64,000 bases of DNA, taken from the NCBI GenBank assembly GCA_963640465.1, contig CAVHYP010000001.1, forward strand, positions 1 through 64,000, written 5' to 3'. The notes beneath the pieces were generated by a model. That model did no database searches and had not been told where the DNA came from. It saw only the letters and a program-made list of their open reading frames with translations. Of the stretch, positions 51,103 to 60,210 are shown one piece after another. Within the stretch, counting starts at the first letter, position 1. The number at the start of each line of letters is the position of its first letter. Both the position numbers and the translations under genes were made by a program. This DNA is from Colivivens sp963640465 (GTDB lineage Bacteria; Bacteroidota; Bacteroidia; Bacteroidales; Bacteroidaceae).

Positions 51103-52008
51103 TCAGGATTTCCAGCTGACTTTGCGTGCGAATGCGAGTATCTTGTTTCTTGCCACTACAACGGTTACGGCAACAATGATGAATAGAATGCCCACGATGC
51201 TGTGCATGGATAGTTGCTCGCCAAACACTGTGACTCCGATGATGACGGCTGTGGTCGGTTCGAGGGCTCCCAGTATGGCTGTTTCCGTAGGACCGATACG
51301 CTGTATTGCCATTGCTGTAAAGATGAGTGAGATGGCAGTGGGGAAGAGTGCTGCTCCAAGTGAATATCCCCAGTGCAAACCTTGGGGAACTGTTATTTCA
51401 CCTCGGATTCCTACTCCCACGAGTAGAAGCAATGAACCGAATATCATGATGTAAAACGTGACTTTGGTGGATGACATCTTCGAAAGGGAACTTTTCTTCA
51501 TGAACACAAAGTAAAGCGAGTAGGTGACTGCCGAGAGTATTACCAGAAGAACTCCTTCGAGATTCACGTTTGCCACTCCGTCGTCTTTCGCCAGAACAAC
51601 GATTCCTATCGTGGCTACAATCAGACATGCCACTACAATCCAGTGAAGATGTTCGTGGAAAATCCATGCCATGATGACGGCTGTGAGTATTGGGTAGATG
51701 AACAGAATGGTGCTGGCTATTCCTGCATCCATCACGGTAAAGGCAATGTAGAGTCCAAGTGATGATATTGCCATGAGAAAACCGAGTCCGGCAAGTTGCC
51801 AGGTTTCTGAACGTGTGATGCGGAAACTTCCGCGTTGACACAGTATGATGACCGCTATCAACGGAGTGGAGAGGGCGTAACGGGTTAGCAGCACTGACCA
51901 TGCATCCATGCCGTCTGCATAGAGCGGCAGGGCAAAGAGGGGATTGAGTCCGTAGAGTGCGGAGGCTATTATTCCGAGCAGATAGCCTATGTGATTTGTT
52001 TGTTTCAT
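51103..52008 (-). CDS. EamA-family (DMT) transporter
   Basis: A 301-residue inner-membrane protein with ten helices in two EamA repeats (about 1-140 and 150-290), including the typical GPTETAILGALEPTTAVIIG near the end. Such proteins export amino acids or other metabolites; the substrate cannot be read from sequence. The frame can start at 52077, but the hydrophobic domain begins right after MKQTNHIG at 52008, so that start is preferred. It follows fthC in the same direction. Confidence 0.85.
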   Translation of the reverse strand: MKQTNHIGYLLGIIASALYGLNPLFALPLYADGMDAWSVLLTRYALSTPLIAVIILCQRGSFRITRSETWQLAGLGFLMAISSLGLYIAFTVMDAGIASTILFIYPILTAVIMAWIFHEHLHWIVVACLIVATIGIVVLAKDDGVANVNLEGVLLVILSAVTYSLYFVFMKKSSLSKMSSTKVTFYIMIFGSLLLLVGVGIRGEITVPQGLHWGYSLGAALFPTAISLIFTAMAIQRIGPTETAILGALEPTTAVIIGVTVFGEQLSMHSIVGILFIIVAVTVVVARNKILAFARKVSWKS

Positions 52009-52084
52009 AGTTGATGTCAGGTAGTGGAAATCAGTAGTAGATAAAATGTCTTTAGTTTTTCCCGTTTTTTTATTCAATGTTATT

Positions 52085-52681
52085 CTAATTCAATGTCCCG
52101 TTGTTTGGGTCCAAAATATTTTTGTTGAAGTTCAAGCCTTCGTCGTTTGAGCCCAGTACTTCATCCACTTTCATGTCGTGGGGTTCGTGGGGTATAGAGC
52201 CGACGATTTGGAACGGATAGCAGATCCCGATTGTGGGGCAATGCAGGATGGGAAGCAACCGGTCGTAGTAGCCTTTGCCTCTGCCCAGTCTGTTGCCATC
52301 CTTGTCGAAAGCCACACCTGGGATAATAGCAAGGTCGATGCCTGCGTATTCGCTTTCCGGGACAAGTGATCCCTGCGATTCCACTATGTGGTAAGCTCCT
52401 ACGGATGTTGCCGATTCATTGACGTATTCGTGAAGTTCTAGATGGTCGCCGACTACAGACGGTAGCAATATTGTCTTGATGCCAAGGTAGCGGTCGATGA
52501 GACTGTGGGTGTTGACTTCGTCGGGCAATGAATGAAAGAGAAGCACCCGTTGTGCCTTTTGGAACAACGGATGATTCTCGAGTTTATTGATGACCTCTTT
52601 GCCTTGTTCAGGCAGAACGCCTGCTTCTGACAATTGGGTACGGATTTGCGAAAGCTGTTTTCTTAGTTGCTTTTTCTCCAT
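52085..52681 (-). CDS. 5-formyltetrahydrofolate cyclo-ligase
   Basis: A 198-residue enzyme that recycles 5-formyltetrahydrofolate to 5,10-methenyltetrahydrofolate with ATP. The N-terminal KKQLRKQLSQIR and the signature GNRLGRGKGYYDRLL near 130 are clear. Full length. Its first 74 bases overlap the 3' end of the S41 protease gene in another frame, a long overlap for this window. Confidence 0.9.
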   Translation of the reverse strand: MEKKQLRKQLSQIRTQLSEAGVLPEQGKEVINKLENHPLFQKAQRVLLFHSLPDEVNTHSLIDRYLGIKTILLPSVVGDHLELHEYVNESATSVGAYHIVESQGSLVPESEYAGIDLAIIPGVAFDKDGNRLGRGKGYYDRLLPILHCPTIGICYPFQIVGSIPHEPHDMKVDEVLGSNDEGLNFNKNILDPNNGTLN

Positions 52682-54305
52682 CTTCCGGAAGTTTTGGTGT
52701 TGTGAGTCCGTTGTTGAAGAGTTCGATGGCGCGTTTCACTGTTGCATCGTCTTTGTTTATGAACTGCAGGTACTCGTTCATGTCGAGCAGATTGTAGATG
52801 ATGCTTCCGTGTACAGCATCTTCAATGAGCTTTTGTGAACGCAGAATCATGTTGTTGCGACGCTTCACTCCCTTGCTGTCGCAGTAGTTGATGAACTGCT
52901 GTATCACATGGTCTTTGCGCAGTTGCTTGAGGATATCGATGGCTGAGTCGAACTTGACGTAGCGTGCTCTGTTGTTGTCGGTATACTCAAAAGCAAACTG
53001 TGCGACCAGCCCTTTTGCCACGATTTCCTGGTAGTAGGTTGTGAATAGGGTGGTGTCTTCGGCAACGAAGTAGTCGGGCATGATGCCGCCACCGCCGTAC
53101 ACTTTCCTTCCGATGCTTGTCGTGTAGACTTCGCCTGTCTGACGTATGCTGTCTTCATTGAAGAATTCTCCGTGACGGTAGCGTGTCAGTATGTCTTGCT
53201 CGTAGTCTTTGTCTTCGCCATTGACGTATGGTTTCTGAATGCATCTGCCGGATGGTGTGTAGTATCTTGACACTGTGAGATGGATGAGGCTTCCGTCGGG
53301 GAAGGTGATGGGTTTCTGCACCAATCCTTTGCCAAATGTGCGTCGTCCGACGATGATGCCCCGGTCGTTGTCTTGGATTGCTCCAGAGAATATCTCGGCA
53401 GCACTTGCCGTTATCTCGTCGGTGAGGACTATGAGCGGTATTTTCTGATATGAACCCTGTCCGTCGCTGAAGTAATCCTCGCGTCGGGTCTTGCGTCCTT
53501 CGGTGTAGACAATGAGTTTGTCTGCGGGCAGGAACTCGTTCACAATCTGTATGGCACAGTCGAGGTATCCTCCGGTGTTGCCGCGCAGGTCGATTACCAA
53601 TCCCTTGAATCCTTCCTGCTGGAGCTGTGCCAGTGCAATGAGAAGTTCCGGATAGGTGGTCTTTCCGAATTTGTTCATGCGTACATATCCTATTTTGTCG
53701 GTGAGCATGTATGTGGCATCAATGCTTTTCACTGGGATGTCGCCGCGTGTGACGGTGAAAGACAATAACTTGGATGAGCCTTTGCGCACTACGCTTAGTT
53801 TTACTTTTGAACCCTTTTCACCCTTCAGCCTGTGGAGTGTTTCGGACTGTGTCACTTCTTTGCCCACATAGGGCTTGCCGTCGACTGTGACAATGCGGTC
53901 ACCTGCCAGCATTCCCACTTTCTCTGCCGGTCCTCCTTTGATGATGTTGGTGATGCAGACGGAATCTTGCCGTATGGAGAACATTACTCCTATGCCGCTG
54001 AAACTGCCGTCGAGGTCATCGTTGGCAGTCTTGGCTGCTTCTGCTGAGATGTAGGAACAGTGGGGATCGAGTTCTTCTAGTATCTTTGGCATCGCTTCTT
54101 CCACGATGTCTGCTATGTTGACTGTGTCCACATATTGGTCGTCGATGATATGCAACAGGTCGTTGATCTTGTTGGATGACGAGTTGATGATGTTCAGTCG
54201 GTTGCCTGCAAATCTCTTTGCAAAGAATGTCCCTATGAATATGCCTGCCACTACGCTTATTGCAATGATGATAGGAACGAATCTTGATGTATGATGTACG
54301 TTCAT
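52608..54305 (-). CDS. S41 C-terminal processing protease with PDZ domain
   Basis: A 565-residue periplasmic protease of the CtpA type. Residues 9-29 form a membrane anchor, a PDZ domain lies at about 100-190, and the S41 domain carries the serine-lysine dyad S301 (ITASAAEIF) and K326 (TFGKGLVQ). The C-terminal 200 residues form an extra helical region. It cleaves or trims periplasmic proteins. The last 25 codons overlap the fthC start. It starts 22 bases after the dCMP deaminase gene. Confidence 0.92.
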   Translation of the reverse strand: MNVHHTSRFVPIIIAISVVAGIFIGTFFAKRFAGNRLNIINSSSNKINDLLHIIDDQYVDTVNIADIVEEAMPKILEELDPHCSYISAEAAKTANDDLDGSFSGIGVMFSIRQDSVCITNIIKGGPAEKVGMLAGDRIVTVDGKPYVGKEVTQSETLHRLKGEKGSKVKLSVVRKGSSKLLSFTVTRGDIPVKSIDATYMLTDKIGYVRMNKFGKTTYPELLIALAQLQQEGFKGLVIDLRGNTGGYLDCAIQIVNEFLPADKLIVYTEGRKTRREDYFSDGQGSYQKIPLIVLTDEITASAAEIFSGAIQDNDRGIIVGRRTFGKGLVQKPITFPDGSLIHLTVSRYYTPSGRCIQKPYVNGEDKDYEQDILTRYRHGEFFNEDSIRQTGEVYTTSIGRKVYGGGGIMPDYFVAEDTTLFTTYYQEIVAKGLVAQFAFEYTDNNRARYVKFDSAIDILKQLRKDHVIQQFINYCDSKGVKRRNNMILRSQKLIEDAVHGSIIYNLLDMNEYLQFINKDDATVKRAIELFNNGLTTPKLPEDGEKATKKTAFANPYPIVRSRRSA

Positions 54306-54327
54306 TGTCAGTTAATATAATAAAGGG

Positions 54328-54837
54328 TCAATCTTTCTGGGGTATGTCGATTTGTATCACTTCGATGCCTGCTTGTTTCATCAGGTTGATTCCGTCCTGC
54401 AGACGGTAGGCATCGCCATAGATGACGCGCTTGATGCCTGCCTGTATGATGAGTTTGGAACATTCCAGACATGGAGAAGCAGTCACATAGAGTGTTGCTC
54501 CTTCACTGGAATTGTGTGAACGTGCCAGTTTGGTGATGGCATTGGCTTCGGCATGGAGCACGTAGGGTTTGGTCACGTCGTTCTCTTCGCAGACATTGTC
54601 AAATCCTGACGGTGTGCCGTTGTAGCCGTCACTTATTATCATTTGACGTTTCACCACGATGGCTCCCACCTGGCGGCGTTTGCAGTAGCTGTTTTCTGCC
54701 CATATCTTTGCCATGCGCAGGTAGCGCAAATCGAGTTGGTGCTGTTTGTTTTCGTCGTTTGTCATAATGTCCTTTACTTTTTGTGGTGAACTTTTTGTTG
54801 CGTGTTCATTCATTGCATTGAACTCTTTGTTGTTCAT
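54328..54837 (-). CDS. dCMP deaminase (cytidine/deoxycytidylate deaminase family)
   Basis: A deaminase of 169 residues from the first start, or about 145 from an internal methionine at 54765 (MTNDENKQHQ). The zinc site is complete: HAEANAI with the catalytic glutamate, and SPCLECSKLI with the two cysteines. It likely converts dCMP to dUMP for thymidylate synthesis. The first ATG follows the upstream stop codon with no gap and lies in a 23-bp duplicated segment, so the internal start may be the ancestral one. Confidence 0.9.
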   Translation of the reverse strand: MNNKEFNAMNEHATKSSPQKVKDIMTNDENKQHQLDLRYLRMAKIWAENSYCKRRQVGAIVVKRQMIISDGYNGTPSGFDNVCEENDVTKPYVLHAEANAITKLARSHNSSEGATLYVTASPCLECSKLIIQAGIKRVIYGDAYRLQDGINLMKQAGIEVIQIDIPQKD

Positions 54838-54853
54838 TCATTGCATTGAACTC
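54803..54853 (-). repeat. 23-bp direct duplication across a gene junction
   Basis: Two identical 23-base copies containing TTCATTCATTGCATTGAACT lie at 54803-54825 and 54831-54853, 28 bases apart. They cover the stop codon of the lipoprotein gene and the start region of the deaminase gene. Confidence 0.9.
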
Positions 54854-55278
54854 AGTTCGATATAGCTTTCCTTGTCCCTGATTATTCTTATCACGTTTTT
54901 GTCGCCGCTGTATGATGTGGCATTTCTCAGCACGTTGTACACGTTGTTACACATTGCGTTGGCTCCGCTAATGTTGGTGGCATTGCCGAATGTCATGCTG
55001 AAACTGCGTGTGCTGCCGTCTGCTTTCCATGTGCCTTCTACGGTTGTTCCTGATTGCAGCACTCCTTGAAACGTGAGTGTATTGAACACGATGTAGTATG
55101 TGTTCTCGCTTTCGTAGAACTGGTTCACTTCGCTGATGACTTTCGTTCCGTTGTAGGTGAGCCCTGTAATCTTGAATCTGTGGCCGTTGAATATTTCTGT
55201 CACATCATCTTCTTTGTCGCACGATGGTACAAGCATCATGCAGACTGCAACCAACAGTATTGATTTTATGTATCTCAT
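54838..55278 (-). CDS. Small lipocalin-like lipoprotein (possibly DUF4847)
   Basis: A 146-residue predicted lipoprotein; the signal peptide ends LVPSC with cysteine 20, followed by DKEDD. The mature chain is beta-rich (HRFKITGLTYNG ... TYYIVFNTLTFQG ... SFSMTFGNATN), like small lipocalin-type Bacteroidales lipoproteins, possibly DUF4847. No function known. It directly precedes the deaminase gene. Confidence 0.7.
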   Translation of the reverse strand: MRYIKSILLVAVCMMLVPSCDKEDDVTEIFNGHRFKITGLTYNGTKVISEVNQFYESENTYYIVFNTLTFQGVLQSGTTVEGTWKADGSTRSFSMTFGNATNISGANAMCNNVYNVLRNATSYSGDKNVIRIIRDKESYIELSSMQ

Positions 55279-55355
55279 AAGTTCTGACTGCTTACGTGCT
55301 GTATTCTTTTATTTCTCCATCCTTGGGGTTGATGCAATTCCTTTTGCTTCTTGAG

Positions 55356-57440
55356 TTAAATGCCAATCCTTTTGTTTTTGACGCTGATTCCATTCCGCTC
55401 AAGCAGAGCATCGATGGTTGGCTCTTGTCCGCGGAACCGCTTGTAGAGTGTCATCGGATGTTCCGTCGCTCCTCGTGAGAGTACGTTGTCGCGGAAACTC
55501 TGTGCTGTCTTGCGGTCGAACAGTCCGTTCTTCTTGAACACTGAGAAGGCATCGGCATCGAGCACTTCTGCCCACTTGTAGCTATAGTAGCCTGCGGAAT
55601 AGCCTCCTGCCATGATGTGGGAGAACTGCACCGACATGCATGTGCCGGGGATTGATGGAGTGATGACTGCATCTTTCCAAGCGTTCTTCTCGAAGGTCTC
55701 GATGTCATCGGCGAGGTCGTGGTTGAGTGTGTAGTAAGCCATGTCGAGCAGTCCGAAACTTACTTGTCTCAGACAACCCATGGCTACGCAGAAGTTGCGG
55801 CTTGCCACGATGCGCTGGATATATTCGTCGGGCAGTGGTTCGCCTGTCTGATAGTGGAAGGCAAAGGATGAGAGGAACTCTTTCTCTATGCTGAAGTTCT
55901 CCATGAATTGTGAAGGCAGTTCCACAAAATCCCAATACACGTTTGTGCCGCCCAGTTCTTCGTACCTGCAGTTGGAGAACATCTCGTGGAGCGAGTGACC
56001 GAACTCGTGGAGGAATGTTTCCACTTCTCCAAGGGTGAGCAGTGCCGGCTTGTTTTCCGTAGGTTTGGTGAAGTTCATTACGAGCGACACGTGCGGACGA
56101 TGGTTCACTCTGTCTTTGTCGATATATTGTCCTCTGAAACTGGTCATCCATGCGCCTGACTTCTTGCTGTCGCGCGGATAGAAGTCGCAGTAGAGCAGGG
56201 CAAGGAACGAACCGTCGTTGTCATAGACTTCAAACACGTCTACGTCGGGATGGTAAACTGGAACATCGTGTGTCTGTTTGAAGGAAATGCCATACAGGCG
56301 TGTTGCCAGTCCGAAGACGCCTTGTTTCACTTTTGTTAGTTCAAAATACGGACGTAGCATCTCTGAATTGATGTTGTATCGTTTCTCCTGCAGTTTGTTT
56401 GAGTAGTAGGCGCTGTCCCACGGCATGAGATCGAAGTCGTCGCCTTCCATCTCTTTTGCTAGAGCCTTTATCTCGTCGTATTCTTTTATGGCCGTGGGCT
56501 TGTATGCTTCGATGAGTTTGTTGAGCAGGGCATACACATTCTTGCAGTTCTCAGCCATGCGTTCTTCGAGCACGAAGTCTGCATAGTTGTCGTAGCCCAT
56601 GATCTGTGCTTCTTCGCGGCACAGATTGACAATCTTCCTCACTACCTCCTTATTATTATATTTATTGTCGTGAGTGCATATCGTATTGTATGCCATCCAC
56701 ACTTGCTTGCGCAGTTCCCTGCGGCTACTGTAGGTCATGAAGGGTGACATGCTCGGGCTTTTCAGTGTAATGACCCATCCTTCTTTGCCTTTTTCCTTTG
56801 CTGCCTGGCTTGCTGCTTCCACTGCACTTTCCGGCAGTCCGTCGAGGTCGTTCTTGTCGGTGAGGTGAAGGGTGAAGGCATTGATTTCTTTCAGTTTATT
56901 TTGTGAGAACTGCAGGTCGAGTTTGCTCATCTCGTTGTCGATTGTCCTCAGCCTCTCTTGTTTCTCTTCGTTGAGATATGAACCGCTGCGCACAAATCCA
57001 AGGTAGGTGTCCTTCAGCAATTCTTTTTGCTCGGTGGTAAGTGTGCTGAGTTTTGCACCGTTGTCTGCCGGGTCATGGTATTCATCGTAGACAGCCTTTA
57101 CGCGTTGCGACAATTTGGGATTGAACATGATATCGTTTGCATGGTCGGACAATATGGGTGACATCTTCTCTGCCAGTGCATCCATCTCGTCGGTGGTGTC
57201 GGCTGATAGCAGATTGAAGAATATCTCCGACACTTCGCCCAGCAGTTCGCCCGATGTTTCCATCGCTTCGATAGTGTTCTCGAATGTGGGTGGCTCTGGA
57301 TTGTTTACCAGTCGGTCCATTTCTTCTTTCTCAATCTCCATTCCTCGTCGCATGGCTGGCTCGTAATCTTCCAGCTTCACTTTGTCGAATGGGAATGCAT
57401 TGTGAGATGTATTGTATTTCTCAAAAAATATGTTGCTCAT
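55356..57440 (-). CDS. M3 metallopeptidase, Dcp/oligopeptidase A type
   Basis: A 694-residue zinc oligopeptidase. The zinc motif HEFGH lies at 478-482, with the third ligand in the following helix (YWDFVELPSQFMENF). No signal peptide is visible, so it probably acts in the cytoplasm on imported peptides, completing the route formed by the secreted peptidases and the transporters in this window. Full length for peptidyl-dipeptidase Dcp-type enzymes. Its start codon lies in the first unit of the short repeats at 57427-57545. Confidence 0.93.
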   Translation of the reverse strand: MSNIFFEKYNTSHNAFPFDKVKLEDYEPAMRRGMEIEKEEMDRLVNNPEPPTFENTIEAMETSGELLGEVSEIFFNLLSADTTDEMDALAEKMSPILSDHANDIMFNPKLSQRVKAVYDEYHDPADNGAKLSTLTTEQKELLKDTYLGFVRSGSYLNEEKQERLRTIDNEMSKLDLQFSQNKLKEINAFTLHLTDKNDLDGLPESAVEAASQAAKEKGKEGWVITLKSPSMSPFMTYSSRRELRKQVWMAYNTICTHDNKYNNKEVVRKIVNLCREEAQIMGYDNYADFVLEERMAENCKNVYALLNKLIEAYKPTAIKEYDEIKALAKEMEGDDFDLMPWDSAYYSNKLQEKRYNINSEMLRPYFELTKVKQGVFGLATRLYGISFKQTHDVPVYHPDVDVFEVYDNDGSFLALLYCDFYPRDSKKSGAWMTSFRGQYIDKDRVNHRPHVSLVMNFTKPTENKPALLTLGEVETFLHEFGHSLHEMFSNCRYEELGGTNVYWDFVELPSQFMENFSIEKEFLSSFAFHYQTGEPLPDEYIQRIVASRNFCVAMGCLRQVSFGLLDMAYYTLNHDLADDIETFEKNAWKDAVITPSIPGTCMSVQFSHIMAGGYSAGYYSYKWAEVLDADAFSVFKKNGLFDRKTAQSFRDNVLSRGATEHPMTLYKRFRGQEPTIDALLERNGISVKNKRIGI

Positions 57441-57545
57441 TTATATGTTGCTCGTTTATATGTTGCCTATATTAATCGTCCAATTATTGCTGGTCGTTTG
57501 TATGTAGCCCAATTATATGTAGCCCGTTTGTTTACAGCTCATCTG
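57427..57545 (-). repeat. 14-16-bp degenerate tandem repeats before the M3 gene
   Basis: About eight units of the form ATATGTTGCTCRTTT or TATGTAGCCCRATT fill the gap between the Crp/Fnr and M3 genes. The first includes the M3 start codon (57440-57438), so the upstream units look like decayed copies of ATGAGCAACAT. Confidence 0.75.
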
Positions 57546-58231
57546 TTTCTGCTTGCGTTTGTCAGTTTGTCGAAATCCGGGATGGTGAACCCGTATCTGC
57601 GCAGTTCGATGAGATTTTGGTCTTTCCACTGGTTGAGCACTCCTGATACGTTGAGCCTTGTTTCGTCGATAATCTGTGCAAGGTCGTTCATCTTTATCCT
57701 CACGTTCTTCTGTCCTCCCTTGAACAGGCAGTGGTTGGCTATTGCCTTCACTATTTTCCGGTCGATTTCCGTTGGAATGTCGTCCTTGAATGTGTCTTTT
57801 GCCTTGCGCAGGTTATTGCAGAGGTAGTTGATGTAGTTGCTGCGTATCAGTTCATGACCCATGAGCCGCTTCAGGAAGAAGTCGCGCGAGATGGTGAACG
57901 TGTGTCCTTTGGTGACGAACGAGTAGGTGCGTTCATACGACCGCTTCACTCCGAACAGGTTGTAGGCTTCGATGAGGTGAGGACAGTCGTCGGACTGTTC
58001 TGAAACAATGAATGCAGTTGTCTCGTCGTGGTATTCCACCTCGAACGTGCCGTCAATGATATAGGTGAGTGCCGAGCATCTGTCGCCTTGGTTGACTATG
58101 ACTTCGTGCTCGTCGTATTGCTGAAAGTCGAGTTTCAGATTGACGATGAGCTCACTGAACTCTTTTAGTGTGAGTCCTTGCAGAAGTGGTAGCGACTGCA
58201 TTTTTTCAAACATGCTTATTTCCATATTCAT
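57539..58231 (-). CDS. Crp/Fnr-family transcriptional regulator
   Basis: A 230-residue regulator with an N-terminal cyclic-nucleotide-binding-like jelly roll (about 20-130; VNQGDRCSALTYIIDG) and a C-terminal winged helix (about 150-220; MNDLAQIIDETRLNVSGVLNQW). There is no N-terminal cysteine cluster of the FNR type, so oxygen sensing by an iron-sulphur centre is unlikely. A shorter start at 58213 (MFEKMQ) is possible. It lies between the ApbE and M3 genes. Confidence 0.85.
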   Translation of the reverse strand: MNMEISMFEKMQSLPLLQGLTLKEFSELIVNLKLDFQQYDEHEVIVNQGDRCSALTYIIDGTFEVEYHDETTAFIVSEQSDDCPHLIEAYNLFGVKRSYERTYSFVTKGHTFTISRDFFLKRLMGHELIRSNYINYLCNNLRKAKDTFKDDIPTEIDRKIVKAIANHCLFKGGQKNVRIKMNDLAQIIDETRLNVSGVLNQWKDQNLIELRRYGFTIPDFDKLTNASRNR

Positions 58232-58289
58232 CTGTTTTTGCGGTCTATATGCGTAGAATGCTGTATGTGTGTGATTCTGCCTCTGTTGT

Positions 58290-59372
58290 TTATTCGATTT
58301 TTAGGTTGTCGGTATGCCAGGTGGCATAGTTCCCGTTTTTGTCGGTATAAATGAAGTAGGCTTTCAGTTCCGGATGTTTCTCCAGTACTTTCTTTGCCTT
58401 CTCTATTCCGAGCACCATGAAGGCGGTGGCATAGGCATCGGCTGTGGCGCAGTCGCTGGCAAGGACTGTGGCTGACAGCAGGCTGTGCTGTATCGGGTAG
58501 CCGGTGCGTGGGTCGATGGTGTGTGCATAGCGTTTGTTGCCTTTCTCGTAGAAATTGCGGTAGTTGCCTGATGTTGCCATTGCGATGTCGGTGACGTTCA
58601 GTACTTCCTCCAGGTTTTTGTTTGTTCCGGTGGGGTCGGGGTCGGGTTTCACGATTCCGATGTTCCATTTCTCTCCTTTCGGATTGTGTCCGCCCAATTG
58701 GATTTCTCCGCCAATCTCCACCATGTAGTCGTTGATGTTGAGGCTTTCAAGGTAATTGCTCACAACGTCCACTCCGTAGCCTTTGGCAATGGCACTGAAG
58801 TCGAGCATCATTGCTGTGTCGGCTTTCACAATCTGGTTGTCCTCGAGTTTTACTCGGGTGAAGTCCACGTGTTTCTTTATCTCCTGGATGAGCGAGTCGC
58901 TTACGTTTTCTTTGTTCTTGAATCCGAATCCCCATGCATTGACCAGTGGTGCCACTGTCACGTCGAATGCTCCGTCGGTGTTCTCTGATATTTCCTTGGC
59001 GAGGGTGAACACTGTGCGCACCATCGGGTCGGTGTCGGTGCTACGGTTGTCGTTGATTTTCGCAAGGGTAGAGTTGTTGTTGAATGTGGAGAGTGAGTTG
59101 TCCACATCTTTCAATACGGAGTCAATCTTTGTCTGTATGTCTTCTCCGTAGTGGTAGGTGATGTGGTAATAGGTGCCGAACACGTTGCCTTCACACGTTA
59201 TGTAGTCGGGGTCGGCTTGCTTGCCTTGTTTCTTGTTCTCTGTGGCGATGTATATGGTGCCAGCAATCAGGAGCAGAAGCAGCACGATGTGTTGCCACTT
59301 CAATTTGTGGCGTTCTGCCTTTTGGTCCAACTGCTTGTTGAGTTTGTCGTTGAGTTTACTGAACATGCTCAT
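58290..59372 (-). CDS. apbE: FAD:protein FMN transferase
   Basis: A 360-residue flavin transferase that attaches FMN to threonines of exported proteins such as RnfG and NqrC. A single membrane anchor (about 27-43) places the catalytic domain in the periplasm. Family motifs FGTYYHITY, DFSAIAKGYGVD, MVEIGGEIQLGG and HTIDPRTGYP are present; the last two bind FAD and metal. Full length. No Rnf or Nqr genes are in the window. Confidence 0.92.
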   Translation of the reverse strand: MSMFSKLNDKLNKQLDQKAERHKLKWQHIVLLLLLIAGTIYIATENKKQGKQADPDYITCEGNVFGTYYHITYHYGEDIQTKIDSVLKDVDNSLSTFNNNSTLAKINDNRSTDTDPMVRTVFTLAKEISENTDGAFDVTVAPLVNAWGFGFKNKENVSDSLIQEIKKHVDFTRVKLEDNQIVKADTAMMLDFSAIAKGYGVDVVSNYLESLNINDYMVEIGGEIQLGGHNPKGEKWNIGIVKPDPDPTGTNKNLEEVLNVTDIAMATSGNYRNFYEKGNKRYAHTIDPRTGYPIQHSLLSATVLASDCATADAYATAFMVLGIEKAKKVLEKHPELKAYFIYTDKNGNYATWHTDNLKIE

Positions 59373-59519
59373 AATGTTTCTTTGTATTCTATGTATGTAA
59401 TTCTAATGTATTTGCTTTCTCTGTTCAAATTTACTTGCTTCCGTTTCTGAGTATTTGTTTCTCTTCGAATGCAATCTTTCTTCTAACTGTCCTTGTTCTT
59501 GTTCTCATTCCTTGGTTTT

Positions 59520-60089
59520 CTATGCCGAGAGGTGGTCAATCAGCACTTTCATGCCTATCAGTATGAGAATTACTCCTCCGATGAGTTCGGCTGGGAACTT
59601 GAATTTCTTGCCGAGTGAAACTCCAATCACGTTGCCCACGATTGACATCACTGTGGAGCAGATGCCGATGGTTACGATGGGGGAGAGGATGTCGGCAAAT
59701 GTGGTCATCTCCATGCAGGTGAATGAAATTCCGACGGAGAGGGCGTCGATGCTTGTGGCGAATGACATCAGCAGTATCACTGACAGTCGGGTGGGGTCGA
59801 ACTCCTTCTGTTCTTCTTTCTTGAACTGGTCGACTATCATCTTCACTCCGATGAATGTCAGCAGTGCGAATGCAATCCAGTGGTCGACTGGGTTGATGTA
59901 GCTCTTGAAGTTGATGGAGCACAGCCAGCCTATCAGTGGCATCATTGCCTGGAACAGTCCGAACAGCACTGCCATCAGTGTCATCGACTTGATGTCGTAT
60001 CTTTTCAGTATCAGTCCTGAGGCGAAGTTTACACTGAAGCAGTCCATTGCTAGTGCCAGTCCCAGAAGTATCTGTCCTATTAGTGTCAT
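59520..60089 (-). CDS. mntP: Manganese efflux pump MntP
   Basis: A 189-residue inner-membrane exporter with six helices. The two conserved acidic membrane motifs are present as LAMDCFSVNFASG in helix 1 and SIDALSVGI in helix 4, as expected for manganese transport. Full length. No yybP-ykoY riboswitch is recognisable in the 120 bases upstream; instead a short repeat region lies there. Confidence 0.92.
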   Translation of the reverse strand: MTLIGQILLGLALAMDCFSVNFASGLILKRYDIKSMTLMAVLFGLFQAMMPLIGWLCSINFKSYINPVDHWIAFALLTFIGVKMIVDQFKKEEQKEFDPTRLSVILLMSFATSIDALSVGISFTCMEMTTFADILSPIVTIGICSTVMSIVGNVIGVSLGKKFKFPAELIGGVILILIGMKVLIDHLSA

Positions 60090-60112
60090 AATCCGTGTCC
60101 TTTTTATTTGTC

Positions 60113-60210
60113 AGCTTGCGATCTTTTCCTTGCGATCTTTGCTGTCATTCTTTCTTTGTCAGTTTCCGCTAGCTTTCCGTTCTTGCGTTGATGTCGGTCT
60201 TTGCTTTCCG
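60113..60210 (-). repeat. Degenerate short repeats before mntP
   Basis: The gap between the DUF6048-type gene and mntP contains two copies of CTTGCGATCTTT and several near-copies of TTTGTCAG and CTTTCCGT. It is another example of a gene gap filled by short, locally repeated words. Confidence 0.45.

Noticed and set aside
60090..60210. yybP-ykoY manganese riboswitch before mntP
   Set aside because: This riboswitch often precedes mntP, but neither its conserved loops nor a terminator hairpin could be seen; the gap is made of short repeats.
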